From JAJYTI01 sp035302145 (lineage in GTDB: Bacteria; Bacteroidota; Bacteroidia; Flavobacteriales; Flavobacteriaceae), in the NCBI GenBank assembly GCA_035302145.1, contig DATGSX010000159.1, positions 17,860 through 81,859 of the forward strand: 64,000 bases of DNA, given 5' to 3'. Numbering within the stretch: position 1 is the first letter of the stretch; each line of letters starts with the position of its first letter. The notes under the pieces are model-generated. The model ran no database searches. It was not told the DNA's origin and saw only the letters and a program-made list of their open reading frames with translations. Positions 27,714 to 36,381 of this stretch are shown one piece after another. The position numbers were made by a program, and so were the translations under genes.

Positions 27714-29138
27714 TTAACAGTCGCTTAGATTAACACTAACTGCTAGACCACCTTCACTTGTTTCTTTATATTTAGTGTTCATATCTTTTGCAGTCTCCCA
27801 CATGGTATTCACCACCGCATCAAATGGTACTTTTACATGTTTTGGATTGGTGTGCAATGCTATTTCTGCTGCATTAATCGCTTTAATTGCTCCCATGGTG
27901 TTTCGCTCTATACATGGCACTTGAACTAACCCTGCAATTGGATCACAGGTAAGCCCTAAATGATGTTCCATGGCTATTTCGCTTGCAATTAGAACTTGCT
28001 CTGGAGTAGCACCCATCAATTCTGCAAGTGCTCCAGCTGCCATTGCAGATGACACGCCGATTTCGGCTTGGCATCCACCTAATGCTGCTGATATGGTGGC
28101 ACCTTTTTTAAATAAAGCGCCAACCTCTCCTGCAACTAATAAGAACTGTTTAATCTCATCAAACCCAGCATCATGATTTTCAATACATAGATAATAGAGT
28201 AGTACTGATGGTATAACCCCAGCACTTCCATTTGTTGGTGCCGTTACTACACGACCTAAATCGGCATTCACCTCATTTACTGCTATGGCAAAACAAGATA
28301 CCCATTGTAAAATTTGTCTGAAAGCCACCTTCGTGTTGCGAATAGACTCAATCCACTCTTCTGGATTGGAGTAGTCAGCATCACCTATAAGAGATTTATG
28401 TATTTTATATGCACGGCGCTTTACGTTTAGTCCGCCTGGCAGTAAACCTTTGGTGTGACATCCTTCGTATATAGATTCCAACATTACGTTCCAAACTGCT
28501 TGAATTTCTGCGTCTATCTCTTCTGACGATCTTATGGAAAGTTCGTTTTCCAAAACTATTTCCGAAATAATTTTGTTTTCTTCCTTACAATAGGCTAATA
28601 GTTCTGTTCCTTTTTCTATAGGATATGGGAAGACCGACGTTTTGCTGACTCCTTCTACCGCTTCCTGTTTTTGTTCTTTTACAACAAAACCTCCTCCTAT
28701 GGAATAGTAATTTTCTTCGTATATACTTCCATCTTCAAAGGTTCCTTTAATGGTCATGCCATTTGGATGAAAATCTAGGAAGGTCTTATGAAAGTGAATG
28801 TCCTTCTGAAAGTCAAATGAAATAGATTTTAATGAATTGACTAGTAACGATTTCTCATGCTTTATTGTAGCAATGTGGTTGTCTATTTGATCGGTAGGAT
28901 AAGTTATGGGATCAAAACCACATAACCCTAATACTACCGCAATATCTGTGGCATGTCCGACGCCCGTTAAGGAAAGAGATCCGTATAGATGTACTTCAAC
29001 ATGCTCTAAACTAGCAGCGCCACCTTTATCTTCTATCTCTTCTAACCACCAAATCGCTGCACGCCATGGCCCCAACGTATGGGAACTAGAGGGACCAACC
29101 CCTATCTTTAACATATCAAAAATACTGATGCTCTCCAT
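27714..29138 (-). CDS. sdaA: L-serine dehydratase (iron-sulfur, single-chain)
   Basis: Deaminates L-serine to pyruvate and ammonia with a [4Fe-4S] cluster rather than PLP. The 474-residue protein fuses the beta domain (FDMLKIGVGPSSSHTLGPWR at the start) with the alpha domain (VTAPTNGSAGVIPSVLLYYL). Cluster cysteines are visible in ALGGCQAEIG, GLTCDPIAGLVQVPC. The C-terminus ends in a cysteine (NLSDC), as in enzymes where this residue caps the cluster in the resting state. Full length. A perfect-spacing housekeeping promoter precedes it (29175-29204). Confidence 0.95.
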   Translation of the reverse strand: MESISIFDMLKIGVGPSSSHTLGPWRAAIWWLEEIEDKGGAASLEHVEVHLYGSLSLTGVGHATDIAVVLGLCGFDPITYPTDQIDNHIATIKHEKSLLVNSLKSISFDFQKDIHFHKTFLDFHPNGMTIKGTFEDGSIYEENYYSIGGGFVVKEQKQEAVEGVSKTSVFPYPIEKGTELLAYCKEENKIISEIVLENELSIRSSEEIDAEIQAVWNVMLESIYEGCHTKGLLPGGLNVKRRAYKIHKSLIGDADYSNPEEWIESIRNTKVAFRQILQWVSCFAIAVNEVNADLGRVVTAPTNGSAGVIPSVLLYYLCIENHDAGFDEIKQFLLVAGEVGALFKKGATISAALGGCQAEIGVSSAMAAGALAELMGATPEQVLIASEIAMEHHLGLTCDPIAGLVQVPCIERNTMGAIKAINAAEIALHTNPKHVKVPFDAVVNTMWETAKDMNTKYKETSEGGLAVSVNLSDC

Positions 29139-29174
29139 ATTCTATATGTATCTATCTAAAAAGTTTAAACTTCC

Positions 29175-29204
29175 CAAATATACACTAAACCCAAGCGTTT
29201 ACAA
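29175..29204 (-). promoter_or_regulatory. Bacteroidota housekeeping promoter of sdaA
   Basis: On the minus strand TTG (29204-29202), exactly 19 bases, then TATATTTG (29182-29175). The predicted start near 29168 leaves a leader of about 30 bases before the ATG at 29138. Confidence 0.8.
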
Positions 29205-29315
29205 AAGAATTTAAGGTTGCTTTGAAAAGTAAAGATTGGAATAGCATTGTATTTAGTAAATATATATTTTGTCGGATAAATTATAGAGACAAAATGCCTT
29301 TTTATAAAAAGGAGT

Positions 29316-29330
29316 ATGACAAGCTGTCAT
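29316..29330. promoter_or_regulatory. 15-base palindrome upstream of dnaK
   Basis: ATGACA-AGC-TGTCAT is a perfect inverted repeat about 88 bases before the dnaK start. It is not a CIRCE element (TTAGCACTC-N9-GAGTGCTAA), and no textbook heat-shock promoter was found in the gap. It may be an operator; the regulator is unknown. Confidence 0.35.
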
Positions 29331-29417
29331 AAAATAATGTATGGCATACAACTTGACTTATACACCATGAAAATCAGAAAATAAATTTAAAATAGAATAA
29401 ATAATTAAACATACACT

Positions 29418-31322
29418 ATGAGTAAGATTATTGGAATAGACTTAGGAACTACCAACTCGTGTGTTGCAGTAATGGAGGGAAGCGAGCCAACTGTTATTGC
29501 CAACGCCGAAGGAAAACGCACTACACCTTCTGTAATTGCATTTTTAGAAGGCGGTGAAATTACTGTAGGAGATCCTGCAAAAAGACAAGCGGTTACAAAC
29601 CCGACAAAAACAATTTCTTCTATTAAAAGGTTTATGGGAAGCAAATTCTCTGAATCTCAAAAAGAAATCGAAAACTCTGCTTATAAAGTAGTAAAAGGCG
29701 ATAATGATACGCCAAGAGTTGACATTGACGGGAGATTGTATACTCCTCAGGAGTTAAGTGCTATGACACTTCAGAAAATGAAGAAGACAGCAGAAGATTT
29801 CCTTGGACAAGAAGTAAGCGAAGCAGTTATTACCGTACCTGCATATTTTAACGATAGCCAAAGACAAGCTACCAAAGAAGCAGGTGAAATTGCTGGATTA
29901 AAAGTAAGACGTATAATTAACGAGCCTACTGCAGCAGCTTTAGCATACGGACTAGATAAGAAAACCCAAGATCAGAAGATTGTTGTATTCGACTTTGGAG
30001 GTGGTACACATGACGTATCCATCTTAGAATTAGGAGATGGCGTGTTTGAGGTACTAGCTACAGATGGAGATACACGTCTAGGTGGTGATGATGTAGATGA
30101 GAAAATCATAGACTGGTTAGCAGATGAATTCAATAAAGAAGAGAGCATAGACTTAAGAAAAGATCCTATGGCACTGCAGCGTCTAAAAGAAGCAGCAGAA
30201 AAAGCTAAGATTGAGTTATCTTCCGCTTCTCAAACAGAAATCAACTTGCCTTATGTTACAGCTACAGCAAGTGGACCAAAACACTTAGTAAAAACTTTAA
30301 CTAGAGCGAAGTTTGAGCAGTTAATCGACGACCTAGTACAGCGTACTATTGTTCCTTGTAAAGAAGCGATGGAGAGTGCTGGATTAAAGCCAAGTGATAT
30401 CGATGAGGTAATATTAGTAGGAGGTTCTACTCGTATTCCAGCTGTTCAAGAAGCAGTTGAGAAATACTTTGGAAAAGCACCTAGCAAAGGTGTAAACCCA
30501 GACGAGGTAGTAGCTTTAGGAGCTGCGATTCAAGGTGGAGTATTAAGTGGTGATGTAAAAGACGTACTACTTCTAGACGTTACCCCATTGTCCTTAGGTA
30601 TTGAAACTATGGGAGGAGTGATGACTAAATTAATTGAAGCAAACACTACAATTCCAACCAATAGATCACAGGTGTTCTCTACAGCAGCTGATAACCAACC
30701 AAGCGTTGAGATTCATGTATTGCAAGGAGAAAGACCAATGGCAGCCGATAACAAAACGATTGGTAGATTCCACTTAGATGGAATTCCACCAGCGCAAAGA
30801 GGAGTGCCACAAATTGAGGTGTCTTTTGATATCGATGCTAACGGAATTATTAAAGTTAGTGCAACAGATAAAGCTACCAATAAAACACAAGATATCCGTA
30901 TAGAAGCATCTAGCGGTCTTTCTGAGGAGGAAATCCAAAGAATGAAGGATGAAGCAGAAGCAAATGCGGAGGCAGATGAGAAGAAAAAAGCAGCTATCGA
31001 TAAAATTAACGAAGCAGATGCGATGATCTTCCAAACTGAAAAACAACTTGAAGAGTTTGGCGACAAGCTTTCCGACGACAAGAAAAAGCCAATCGAAGAA
31101 GCTCTAGAAGAGTTAAAGAAAGCACATGCAAGCCAAGAAGTGGAGCAAATAGAGCCAGCTTTAGAGAAAATAAATGAAGCATGGAAAGTTGCCTCAGAAG
31201 AAATGTACAAAGCACAAGCTGAACAACAACAGCCTGGTGCAGATGCAGGAGCTGGAGCAGCTTCGCAAGGAGACGGCGGAACTGAGGATGTAGAAGATGT
31301 GGACTTTGAAGAAGTAAAGTAA
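29418..31322 (+). CDS. dnaK: Molecular chaperone DnaK (Hsp70)
   Basis: ATP-driven chaperone that folds nascent and stressed proteins with DnaJ and GrpE. The 634-residue protein has the ATPase signatures IGIDLGTTNSCVAVMEG, VFDFGGGTHDVSILELG and ILVGGSTRIPAVQEAV, the linker VLLLDVTPLSLGIE, a substrate-binding domain and a helical lid ending in the acidic tail EDVEDVDFEEVK. The second signature has GGGTHDVS where GGGTFDVS is usual, a conservative exchange. No grpE or dnaJ is beside it. A palindrome lies upstream and a strong terminator downstream. Confidence 0.98.
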   Translation: MSKIIGIDLGTTNSCVAVMEGSEPTVIANAEGKRTTPSVIAFLEGGEITVGDPAKRQAVTNPTKTISSIKRFMGSKFSESQKEIENSAYKVVKGDNDTPRVDIDGRLYTPQELSAMTLQKMKKTAEDFLGQEVSEAVITVPAYFNDSQRQATKEAGEIAGLKVRRIINEPTAAALAYGLDKKTQDQKIVVFDFGGGTHDVSILELGDGVFEVLATDGDTRLGGDDVDEKIIDWLADEFNKEESIDLRKDPMALQRLKEAAEKAKIELSSASQTEINLPYVTATASGPKHLVKTLTRAKFEQLIDDLVQRTIVPCKEAMESAGLKPSDIDEVILVGGSTRIPAVQEAVEKYFGKAPSKGVNPDEVVALGAAIQGGVLSGDVKDVLLLDVTPLSLGIETMGGVMTKLIEANTTIPTNRSQVFSTAADNQPSVEIHVLQGERPMAADNKTIGRFHLDGIPPAQRGVPQIEVSFDIDANGIIKVSATDKATNKTQDIRIEASSGLSEEEIQRMKDEAEANAEADEKKKAAIDKINEADAMIFQTEKQLEEFGDKLSDDKKKPIEEALEELKKAHASQEVEQIEPALEKINEAWKVASEEMYKAQAEQQQPGADAGAGAASQGDGGTEDVEDVDFEEVK

Positions 31323-31343
31323 TTAAATCTTCTCAATAAATTA

Positions 31344-31377
31344 GAAAGCGTTGGATAAATTTCCAACGCTTTTTTTA
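31344..31377 (+). terminator. dnaK terminator
   Basis: AAAGCGTTGGA / TCCAACGCTTT stem with a short loop and seven Ts, 21 bases after the dnaK stop. Confidence 0.88.
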
Positions 31378-31396
31378 TTGTAGTACAATACGAACG

Positions 31397-31434
31397 AAAA
31401 AGAGGGATATCCTATTGGACATCCCTCTTTTTTA
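31397..31434 (-). terminator. dnaN terminator (possibly bidirectional)
   Basis: AAAAAGAGGGAT / ATCCCTCTTTTTT stem with a loop of about 13 bases. It ends in T runs on both strands and lies 22 bases after the dnaN stop on the minus strand; it also backs up the dnaK terminator. Confidence 0.82.
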
Positions 31435-31455
31435 ATGTATTTATATAATAGTTTG

Positions 31456-32574
31456 TTAGTTGCTTAGCATAACCGGCATTACTAGCATGGTAATTTTTTC
31501 ACCATCATCAGTTCCATCAACTGGGGTTAATATTCCCGCTCGGTTTGGTAAAGACATTTCCAATAATACTTCATCGGAGGTTAAATTACCAAGCATTTCG
31601 ATAAGGAATCTTGAGTTAAACCCAATTTGAATATCATCACCTTGGTAAGCACAGTTCAAACGCTCTTCAGCTTTATTACTAATATCAATATCCTCTGCAT
31701 ATATCTTTAATTCCGCACCAGCAATACTCAAACGTATCTGGTGGGTTGTTTTGTTGGAGAAAATTGAAACTCTTCGTGCTGAATTTAAAAATAGATTACG
31801 ATCTATGGTAAGCTTATTTGGATTTTCTTTTGGGATTACCGCTTCGTAATTCGGATACTTTCCGTCGATCAAGCGACAAACCATCTCAATATTTTCGAAT
31901 GTAAACTTCGCGTTGGTTTCGTTATATTCTATAGTAACAAGCTCTTCGCTGCCTTGTAATATGTTTCGTAGAAGATTTAAAGGCTTTTTAGGCATTATGA
32001 ATTCTGCTGGGTTGGCAGCTTGTATATCTTCTCTAGCATATTTAACCAACTTATGTGCATCGGTTGCAACAAAGGTCAGGCTATCGCTTTTTAGCTGAAA
32101 GAATACCCCGCTCATCACTGGTCTTAAGTCATCATTTCCTGTGGCGAAAATAGTTTTGTTAATAGCAGTAGCCAATATATCACCAGACATTACTGTAGCA
32201 TTAGCATCCAATAATTCTATCTGGGTTGGAAAATCATCGCTATTGGCATATGCAAGCGCATATTTACCATGGCTAGAGCTTATCTCTACAGTATTACTAT
32301 CAGTAGTCGAAAAGGTAAGCGGTTGTTCTGCAAAAGTTTTAAGAGTATCTAATAATAATTTGGCAGGAATACAAATACTACCAGTTTCGCTACTTTCCAC
32401 CTCTATTGTAGAAGAAATAGTGGTTTCTAAATCTGATGCAGATATGCTTAGCTCGTTATTATCTAAGGATAATAAGAAGTTATCCAAAATAGGAATCGTA
32501 TTATTATTGTTGATAATACCACCTAATACTTGTAAGTGCTTCAATAAGTATGTGCTGGAAACTATAAATTTCAT
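31456..32574 (-). CDS. dnaN: DNA polymerase III beta subunit (sliding clamp)
   Basis: Ring-shaped processivity factor that tethers polymerase to DNA and recruits many replication and repair proteins. The 372-residue protein has the three repeated clamp domains; visible are MKFIVSSTYLLKHLQVLGGI at the start, LRPVMSGVFFQL in the second domain, the PNYEAVIP loop, and the C-terminal peptide-binding pocket segment ITMLVMPVMLSN. Normal length. It is not next to dnaA or recF here, as is usual in this phylum. Confidence 0.97.
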   Translation of the reverse strand: MKFIVSSTYLLKHLQVLGGIINNNNTIPILDNFLLSLDNNELSISASDLETTISSTIEVESSETGSICIPAKLLLDTLKTFAEQPLTFSTTDSNTVEISSSHGKYALAYANSDDFPTQIELLDANATVMSGDILATAINKTIFATGNDDLRPVMSGVFFQLKSDSLTFVATDAHKLVKYAREDIQAANPAEFIMPKKPLNLLRNILQGSEELVTIEYNETNAKFTFENIEMVCRLIDGKYPNYEAVIPKENPNKLTIDRNLFLNSARRVSIFSNKTTHQIRLSIAGAELKIYAEDIDISNKAEERLNCAYQGDDIQIGFNSRFLIEMLGNLTSDEVLLEMSLPNRAGILTPVDGTDDGEKITMLVMPVMLSN

Positions 32575-32705
32575 GAACGGTTATTTTTTTCTAAATAATA
32601 ATAAGCTTTAATTATAAGCTGAAAATATATTGCTCGTAAAGCGAAGGGCTAAGCTACAAAATTTATTAACAAAAGAATAGTGGTTATAAGTTAATTTGAA
32701 GCTTG

Positions 32706-34403
32706 TCATTCACGTACATATTTTCGCTTACGTGCAAAACTAATCAGTATTCCAAAAATACTAAGTGCAACTAATGGAATAAGCAGATTAATATATTGCC
32801 ACATACGGCGTTGTTCTATGCTGCGTTGGGAATCTAAAAACGGAATGACAATGGTTTTGCTCCGCAAAGCGATAAGGCCATTGTCGTCCAGCATATAATT
32901 AACACTGTTCAGTAAAAACTCTTTATTACCATAATAAGAGTTTGTCCATTTGTCAAATCCAAGTTCTAATGGACGCTCACCATCCATTTGATTTTTTATA
33001 ATACTTTCATCGCTTACAACAAGAAGTTTTCCATCTTGTGTTTCCGAAATATCCTTCCAGTTTTTCCACTTAATTGGTTTTATCCTATTATGATAAGCCG
33101 ATTCAATTGGTCCTTCTAAAAGTACGGCTAAGGCCATTGGCTTATAACCAAAGTTAGCTTGATTTGGCCCTTCGTTTATAATTTCTAGACTTTCCGTTAT
33201 CTCTTTATTTAAATCAACCGGGTAAGGTAGGCCATGAGACTTACTTAAGGGCGATGTGGCTAATAATATAGTTTTTTTAGTCTGATTGGGTAAAGTGTCT
33301 ATACTACTTGCATATTCGAATTTTATAGCCTCGATGTTGGTAGTAATTGGATGGGTGCTTTCACTTTCAACAAGTGGATAAAAAAACCAAGGATACCGAT
33401 CGTATTGTGAATCGCGTTCTTGTCCACTAGCTATTACGATAGGAGCGGAATAGAGATCTTTTACCACATTGGCGTTTATCCGTACACCATATTTAAATAA
33501 CATATCGGTTATCTGTAAATCCGATGCTATAATGTAGGTTTCATCTGTTTCTGGGTGTTGTGTTTGTGTGTTCATACTCCCTAGCCAAAGGATGTTACCA
33601 CCTTGCATAAGATATTGATCTATTAGATACTTATGGGTATCACTAAATACTTTTTTTGGACCAGCTACAACGAGTAAATCATAAGTGTTTAATTCATTTA
33701 AAATTTCGCTCGGTTCTTCTGGCGCATGAAGTGTGAATGGCGCTATAAAGTAATATTCTTTTAAAGTAATTAAAAAATCAGCTAGAAATCTATCCTCTAT
33801 TTCGTTGTTCCCTTTTAAGAAGGCTACGCGCTTATGTTTTGGTAGTAGAAGTTTATTAAACGAATCAACAAAACTATACTCTAAATTTTGAACTGAATTA
33901 TGAATTCGTTCCACACTGCTAGCTCCCATAATATTTTTTAATAGGGGAATGGAAACACTTCTTCCTTCATAAGTAGCAAAAGCATATGGATAAACAATTT
34001 CTGTTTGAGTTTTTCCATCTTGCTTGATTTGGACTTGTGCTGGTCGGATTTGAAAGCTTCTTATTTTTTCATGTAAATCCGCGCGAACATCCAATTCTGT
34101 AGGATCGATAAATCTAAACTGAATGTTTCTGTTAATCGAAGAAAACTCCTCTAATATTTGATGCGTTTCTTGCTGAAGCCTACGGAACTCCGAAGTGCTT
34201 TTTCCGCTAAGTAACACTTCAATTTCAATAGGTGAACTTATGGTGTCTAGCATTTGTACCGTTATTTCCGATAAGGTATAACGCCTATCCTGCGTAAGAT
34301 CGAACCGCTTATAAAATATTTGGCTTACTATTCCAAGTAAAAGAACACCTACAAGTATATATATATAACGCTTTGTAATGGATGAAGTCGTTTGCTTGTT
34401 CAT
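32706..34403 (-). CDS. gldG: Gliding-associated ABC transporter substrate-binding/auxiliary protein GldG
   Basis: Component of the GldAFG complex needed for gliding in many Flavobacteria. The 565-residue protein has one N-terminal membrane helix (about 12-28), a large periplasmic region resembling the DUF4350/ABC-type auxiliary fold (IEIEVLLSGKSTSEFRRLQQ ... FRFIDPTELDVRADL ... NTYDLLVVAGPKKVFSDTHK), and a C-terminal helix (INLLIPLVALSIFGILISFA) with a basic tail. It follows gldF with no gap, so the two are translated together. The ATPase GldA is not in the window, as is common in this group. Confidence 0.94.
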   Translation of the reverse strand: MNKQTTSSITKRYIYILVGVLLLGIVSQIFYKRFDLTQDRRYTLSEITVQMLDTISSPIEIEVLLSGKSTSEFRRLQQETHQILEEFSSINRNIQFRFIDPTELDVRADLHEKIRSFQIRPAQVQIKQDGKTQTEIVYPYAFATYEGRSVSIPLLKNIMGASSVERIHNSVQNLEYSFVDSFNKLLLPKHKRVAFLKGNNEIEDRFLADFLITLKEYYFIAPFTLHAPEEPSEILNELNTYDLLVVAGPKKVFSDTHKYLIDQYLMQGGNILWLGSMNTQTQHPETDETYIIASDLQITDMLFKYGVRINANVVKDLYSAPIVIASGQERDSQYDRYPWFFYPLVESESTHPITTNIEAIKFEYASSIDTLPNQTKKTILLATSPLSKSHGLPYPVDLNKEITESLEIINEGPNQANFGYKPMALAVLLEGPIESAYHNRIKPIKWKNWKDISETQDGKLLVVSDESIIKNQMDGERPLELGFDKWTNSYYGNKEFLLNSVNYMLDDNGLIALRSKTIVIPFLDSQRSIEQRRMWQYINLLIPLVALSIFGILISFARKRKYVRE

Positions 34404-35120
34404 TTATTTCCTTTCTAATTTATAGCTTGTAGCCATTATAAAAAACAGGCTTATACATACAAAATACAAGATGTCTCGCGTATCTAATATACCTCGAGAA
34501 ATGCTTTTAAAATGTTCTTGCATTCCAAAACCTTCAATAAATAATAAATCGGTGCTTAAAGAGGCTATAGCACCAAATCCAAAATAGAGGACAAAGCTTA
34601 TACATACGCCAATTAAGAAAGCGATTATTTGATTATTTGATATGGTTGAGGCAAATACTCCAATGGCAGCATAGGACAACACTAAAAATAGCAACCCAAT
34701 ATAAGAACCGATAACTACGCCACTGTCAAAATTGTTTATCGTAGATCCCAATTGCCCAATGGTATAAAGGTATAGTATGCTTGGTAGTAAAGCTATTATT
34801 ATAAGAATTACAGCCGCAAAATATTTTCCCAACACAATTTGTAGGCTTGTCATAGGTTTAGTTTGCAGTATTTCGATAGTTCCTAATTTAAATTCTTCGC
34901 TAAATAAGCGCATGCTGACCGCAGGGATTAAAAACATAAGAATCCATGGCGATAGTTCAAAGAATGGCGATAGATCGGCGAATTCGGAATCCAAAATATT
35001 ATATTCCCCTGGAATTACCCATAGGAATAATCCATTGGCTACAAGGAATAAACCAACAACCAAATAACCTACAGGAGAGGTGAAAAAAGCATTTATTTCT
35101 TTGCGTAATATAGCTAGCAT
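34404..35120 (-). CDS. gldF: Gliding-associated ABC transporter permease GldF
   Basis: ABC-2-type permease of the GldAFG complex, 238 residues with six membrane helices. The start MLAILRKEINAFFTSPVGYL is the typical GldF N-terminus, followed by FLIPAVSMRLFSEEFKLGTI, a cytoplasmic ABC-2 permease loop and QTKPMTSLQIVLGKYFAA. The frame continues 29 codons upstream, but that part overlaps the monooxygenase-like gene and is not conserved, so the ATG at 35120 is used. Co-directional with gldG, immediately following. Confidence 0.94.
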   Translation of the reverse strand: MLAILRKEINAFFTSPVGYLVVGLFLVANGLFLWVIPGEYNILDSEFADLSPFFELSPWILMFLIPAVSMRLFSEEFKLGTIEILQTKPMTSLQIVLGKYFAAVILIIIALLPSILYLYTIGQLGSTINNFDSGVVIGSYIGLLFLVLSYAAIGVFASTISNNQIIAFLIGVCISFVLYFGFGAIASLSTDLLFIEGFGMQEHFKSISRGILDTRDILYFVCISLFFIMATSYKLERK

Positions 35121-35131
35121 ACTCCGTTTTT

Positions 35132-35428
35132 CTAGTTTAATTCTTGAAGGCTGTTTACACTCCAAGCCATTGGTTTGTCGCGAAAAAGAGCTTTTGTTTT
35201 TGGCCATACCTCCCCAAATAGAGCACTATTTCTATATGCTTCTAAGGCTTCTTCGGACTCCCATGTGCTATAGGTAAAGAATACACCTTTATCTGATTTA
35301 TCTTGAAGTAATTCTAGGCTCTTACATCCAGGAAAAGCACGTATCCTATCTTTTACTTGCTCGAAATTGTGCAAAAAAGTAGGTACGTTAGTTTTTTTAA
35401 ACTCTAATTTTACAATTCTTTTAAACAT
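35132..35428 (-). CDS. Antibiotic-biosynthesis-monooxygenase (ABM) domain protein
   Basis: A 98-residue dimeric ferredoxin-like-fold protein. The ABM pattern is visible: strand MFKRIVKLEFKK, helix FLHNFEQVKDRIRAFPGCKS, strand GVFFTYSTWESEEALEAYRN. Members act as quinol or haem-related monooxygenases or have no known activity; catalytic residues are not diagnostic here. It lies 11 bases before gldF and 14 bases after the SAM hydrolase on the same strand, so it could be transcribed with the gliding genes, though no functional link is known. Confidence 0.75.
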   Translation of the reverse strand: MFKRIVKLEFKKTNVPTFLHNFEQVKDRIRAFPGCKSLELLQDKSDKGVFFTYSTWESEEALEAYRNSALFGEVWPKTKALFRDKPMAWSVNSLQELN

Positions 35429-35442
35429 CTTTATAAAAATTA

Positions 35443-36273
35443 TTATTCAAAGGTTATGGTTATCGTATCGCGATATTCTAAACCAAAAAGGCTCGATGCA
35501 CTCCCAACGGTTTGTTGATTGCTTTTATAAACAGCTAATTCTAAATGCTTGGAAGAATTCCATAAAGCGATGCTTTTTCCATCTACATGTCTTTTAGCTG
35601 GTGGTGCGTCAAAATCTATTGCATCGCCATAACTCGTATAAATCCTCTTAAAAATTTCGGATCTAGCACGAATTTCAAAAGAACGGCCTTTGCCAAAGTC
35701 ATCAAATAGTTGTTTAGAGACATTGGTTATTACATTGCCGTAATTATCTATGTATTGCACATTCCCAATAATTTGTTTTTTCTCGGCAATAGTTGTTGGT
35801 CGCATACCCGTAAGCTCTTTTATTGTGTGTGTAGGCTTTCCAATAACTTCTAATGTGCCTCCGCGAGCTAAATGACATGCAACGTTAATAAATGCATCTA
35901 ATATGCTGGCGTTGCTAATAGTTCTATCATGAATGTTTATTTCTACAATTTTTTCGGCACGTTGCTCTAAAATCAGCATAGAAACAATACCGTTATCGGC
36001 ACAAATAAAATAATGTCCATTAAGTAGTATGACTAAATGCCTGTTCTCTGGAGTTAATTCGGAATCCACCCCAATGATATGTATGCTTTTTTTGGGAAAG
36101 TTTTTATAGGCGTTTTTTATAATATACGCAGCCTCTGCTAAATGAAACGGCGATACTCCATGCGATATATCTACGATGCGAACGTCATCCAACTGCGAAT
36201 ATATTGCCCCCTTTAGTGCTCCTACGTAAGGGTCCTTGTATCCAAAATCGGTCGTTAAAGTGATAATGCGCAT
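35443..36273 (-). CDS. SAM hydroxide adenosyltransferase / SAM hydrolase (DUF62 family)
   Basis: Member of the family that includes SAM-dependent chlorinase and fluorinase; most members instead split S-adenosylmethionine into adenosine and methionine with water. The 276-residue protein shows TLTTDFGYKDPYVGALKG at the N-terminus, VDISHGVSPFHLAEAAYI, ICADNGIVSM and the C-terminal-domain segment VQYIDNYGNVITNVS. It lacks the fluorinase-specific loop as far as can be seen, so halogenation is unlikely. Divergent from phoH across a 108-base gap. Confidence 0.88.
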   Translation of the reverse strand: MRIITLTTDFGYKDPYVGALKGAIYSQLDDVRIVDISHGVSPFHLAEAAYIIKNAYKNFPKKSIHIIGVDSELTPENRHLVILLNGHYFICADNGIVSMLILEQRAEKIVEINIHDRTISNASILDAFINVACHLARGGTLEVIGKPTHTIKELTGMRPTTIAEKKQIIGNVQYIDNYGNVITNVSKQLFDDFGKGRSFEIRARSEIFKRIYTSYGDAIDFDAPPAKRHVDGKSIALWNSSKHLELAVYKSNQQTVGSASSLFGLEYRDTITITFE

Positions 36274-36310
36274 GAAACTACTTTACTTAATAAAATGAAA
36301 TTAATTCTTA

Positions 36311-36329
36311 CAAAAATAGTGTACTTTTG
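36311..36329. promoter_or_regulatory. Divergent -7 boxes between the SAM hydrolase gene and phoH
   Basis: CAAAAATA (36311-36318; minus-strand TATTTTTG) and TACTTTTG (36322-36329, plus) lie only three bases apart and fit TAnnTTTG for the two divergent genes. Neither has TTG at the ideal distance. Confidence 0.35.
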
Positions 36330-36381
36330 TTAGAAGTAAAACTATTAGGCTTGAACTTGAATATTTAAACACATAAAACTT

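Noticed and set aside
29261..29271. Housekeeping promoter for dnaK at TATATATTTTG
   Set aside because: The spacing inside the box is off by one and there is no TTG at 19 bases.
30713..31366. Open frame of 217 codons on the minus strand inside dnaK
   Set aside because: It is Ser/Cys/Ala-rich and lies opposite a highly conserved gene; a codon-bias shadow.
32141..32611. Open frame of 156 codons on the plus strand over dnaN
   Set aside because: Antisense to the sliding clamp; hydrophobic shadow typical of this codon use.
35121..35207. Upstream extension of gldF
   Set aside because: It overlaps the end of the monooxygenase-like gene and precedes the conserved GldF N-terminus MLAILRKEINAFF.
35443..36273. 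SAM-dependent halogenase (fluorinase/chlorinase)
   Set aside because: Most members of the family are hydrolases, and no fluorinase-specific insert or halogenation neighbours are seen.
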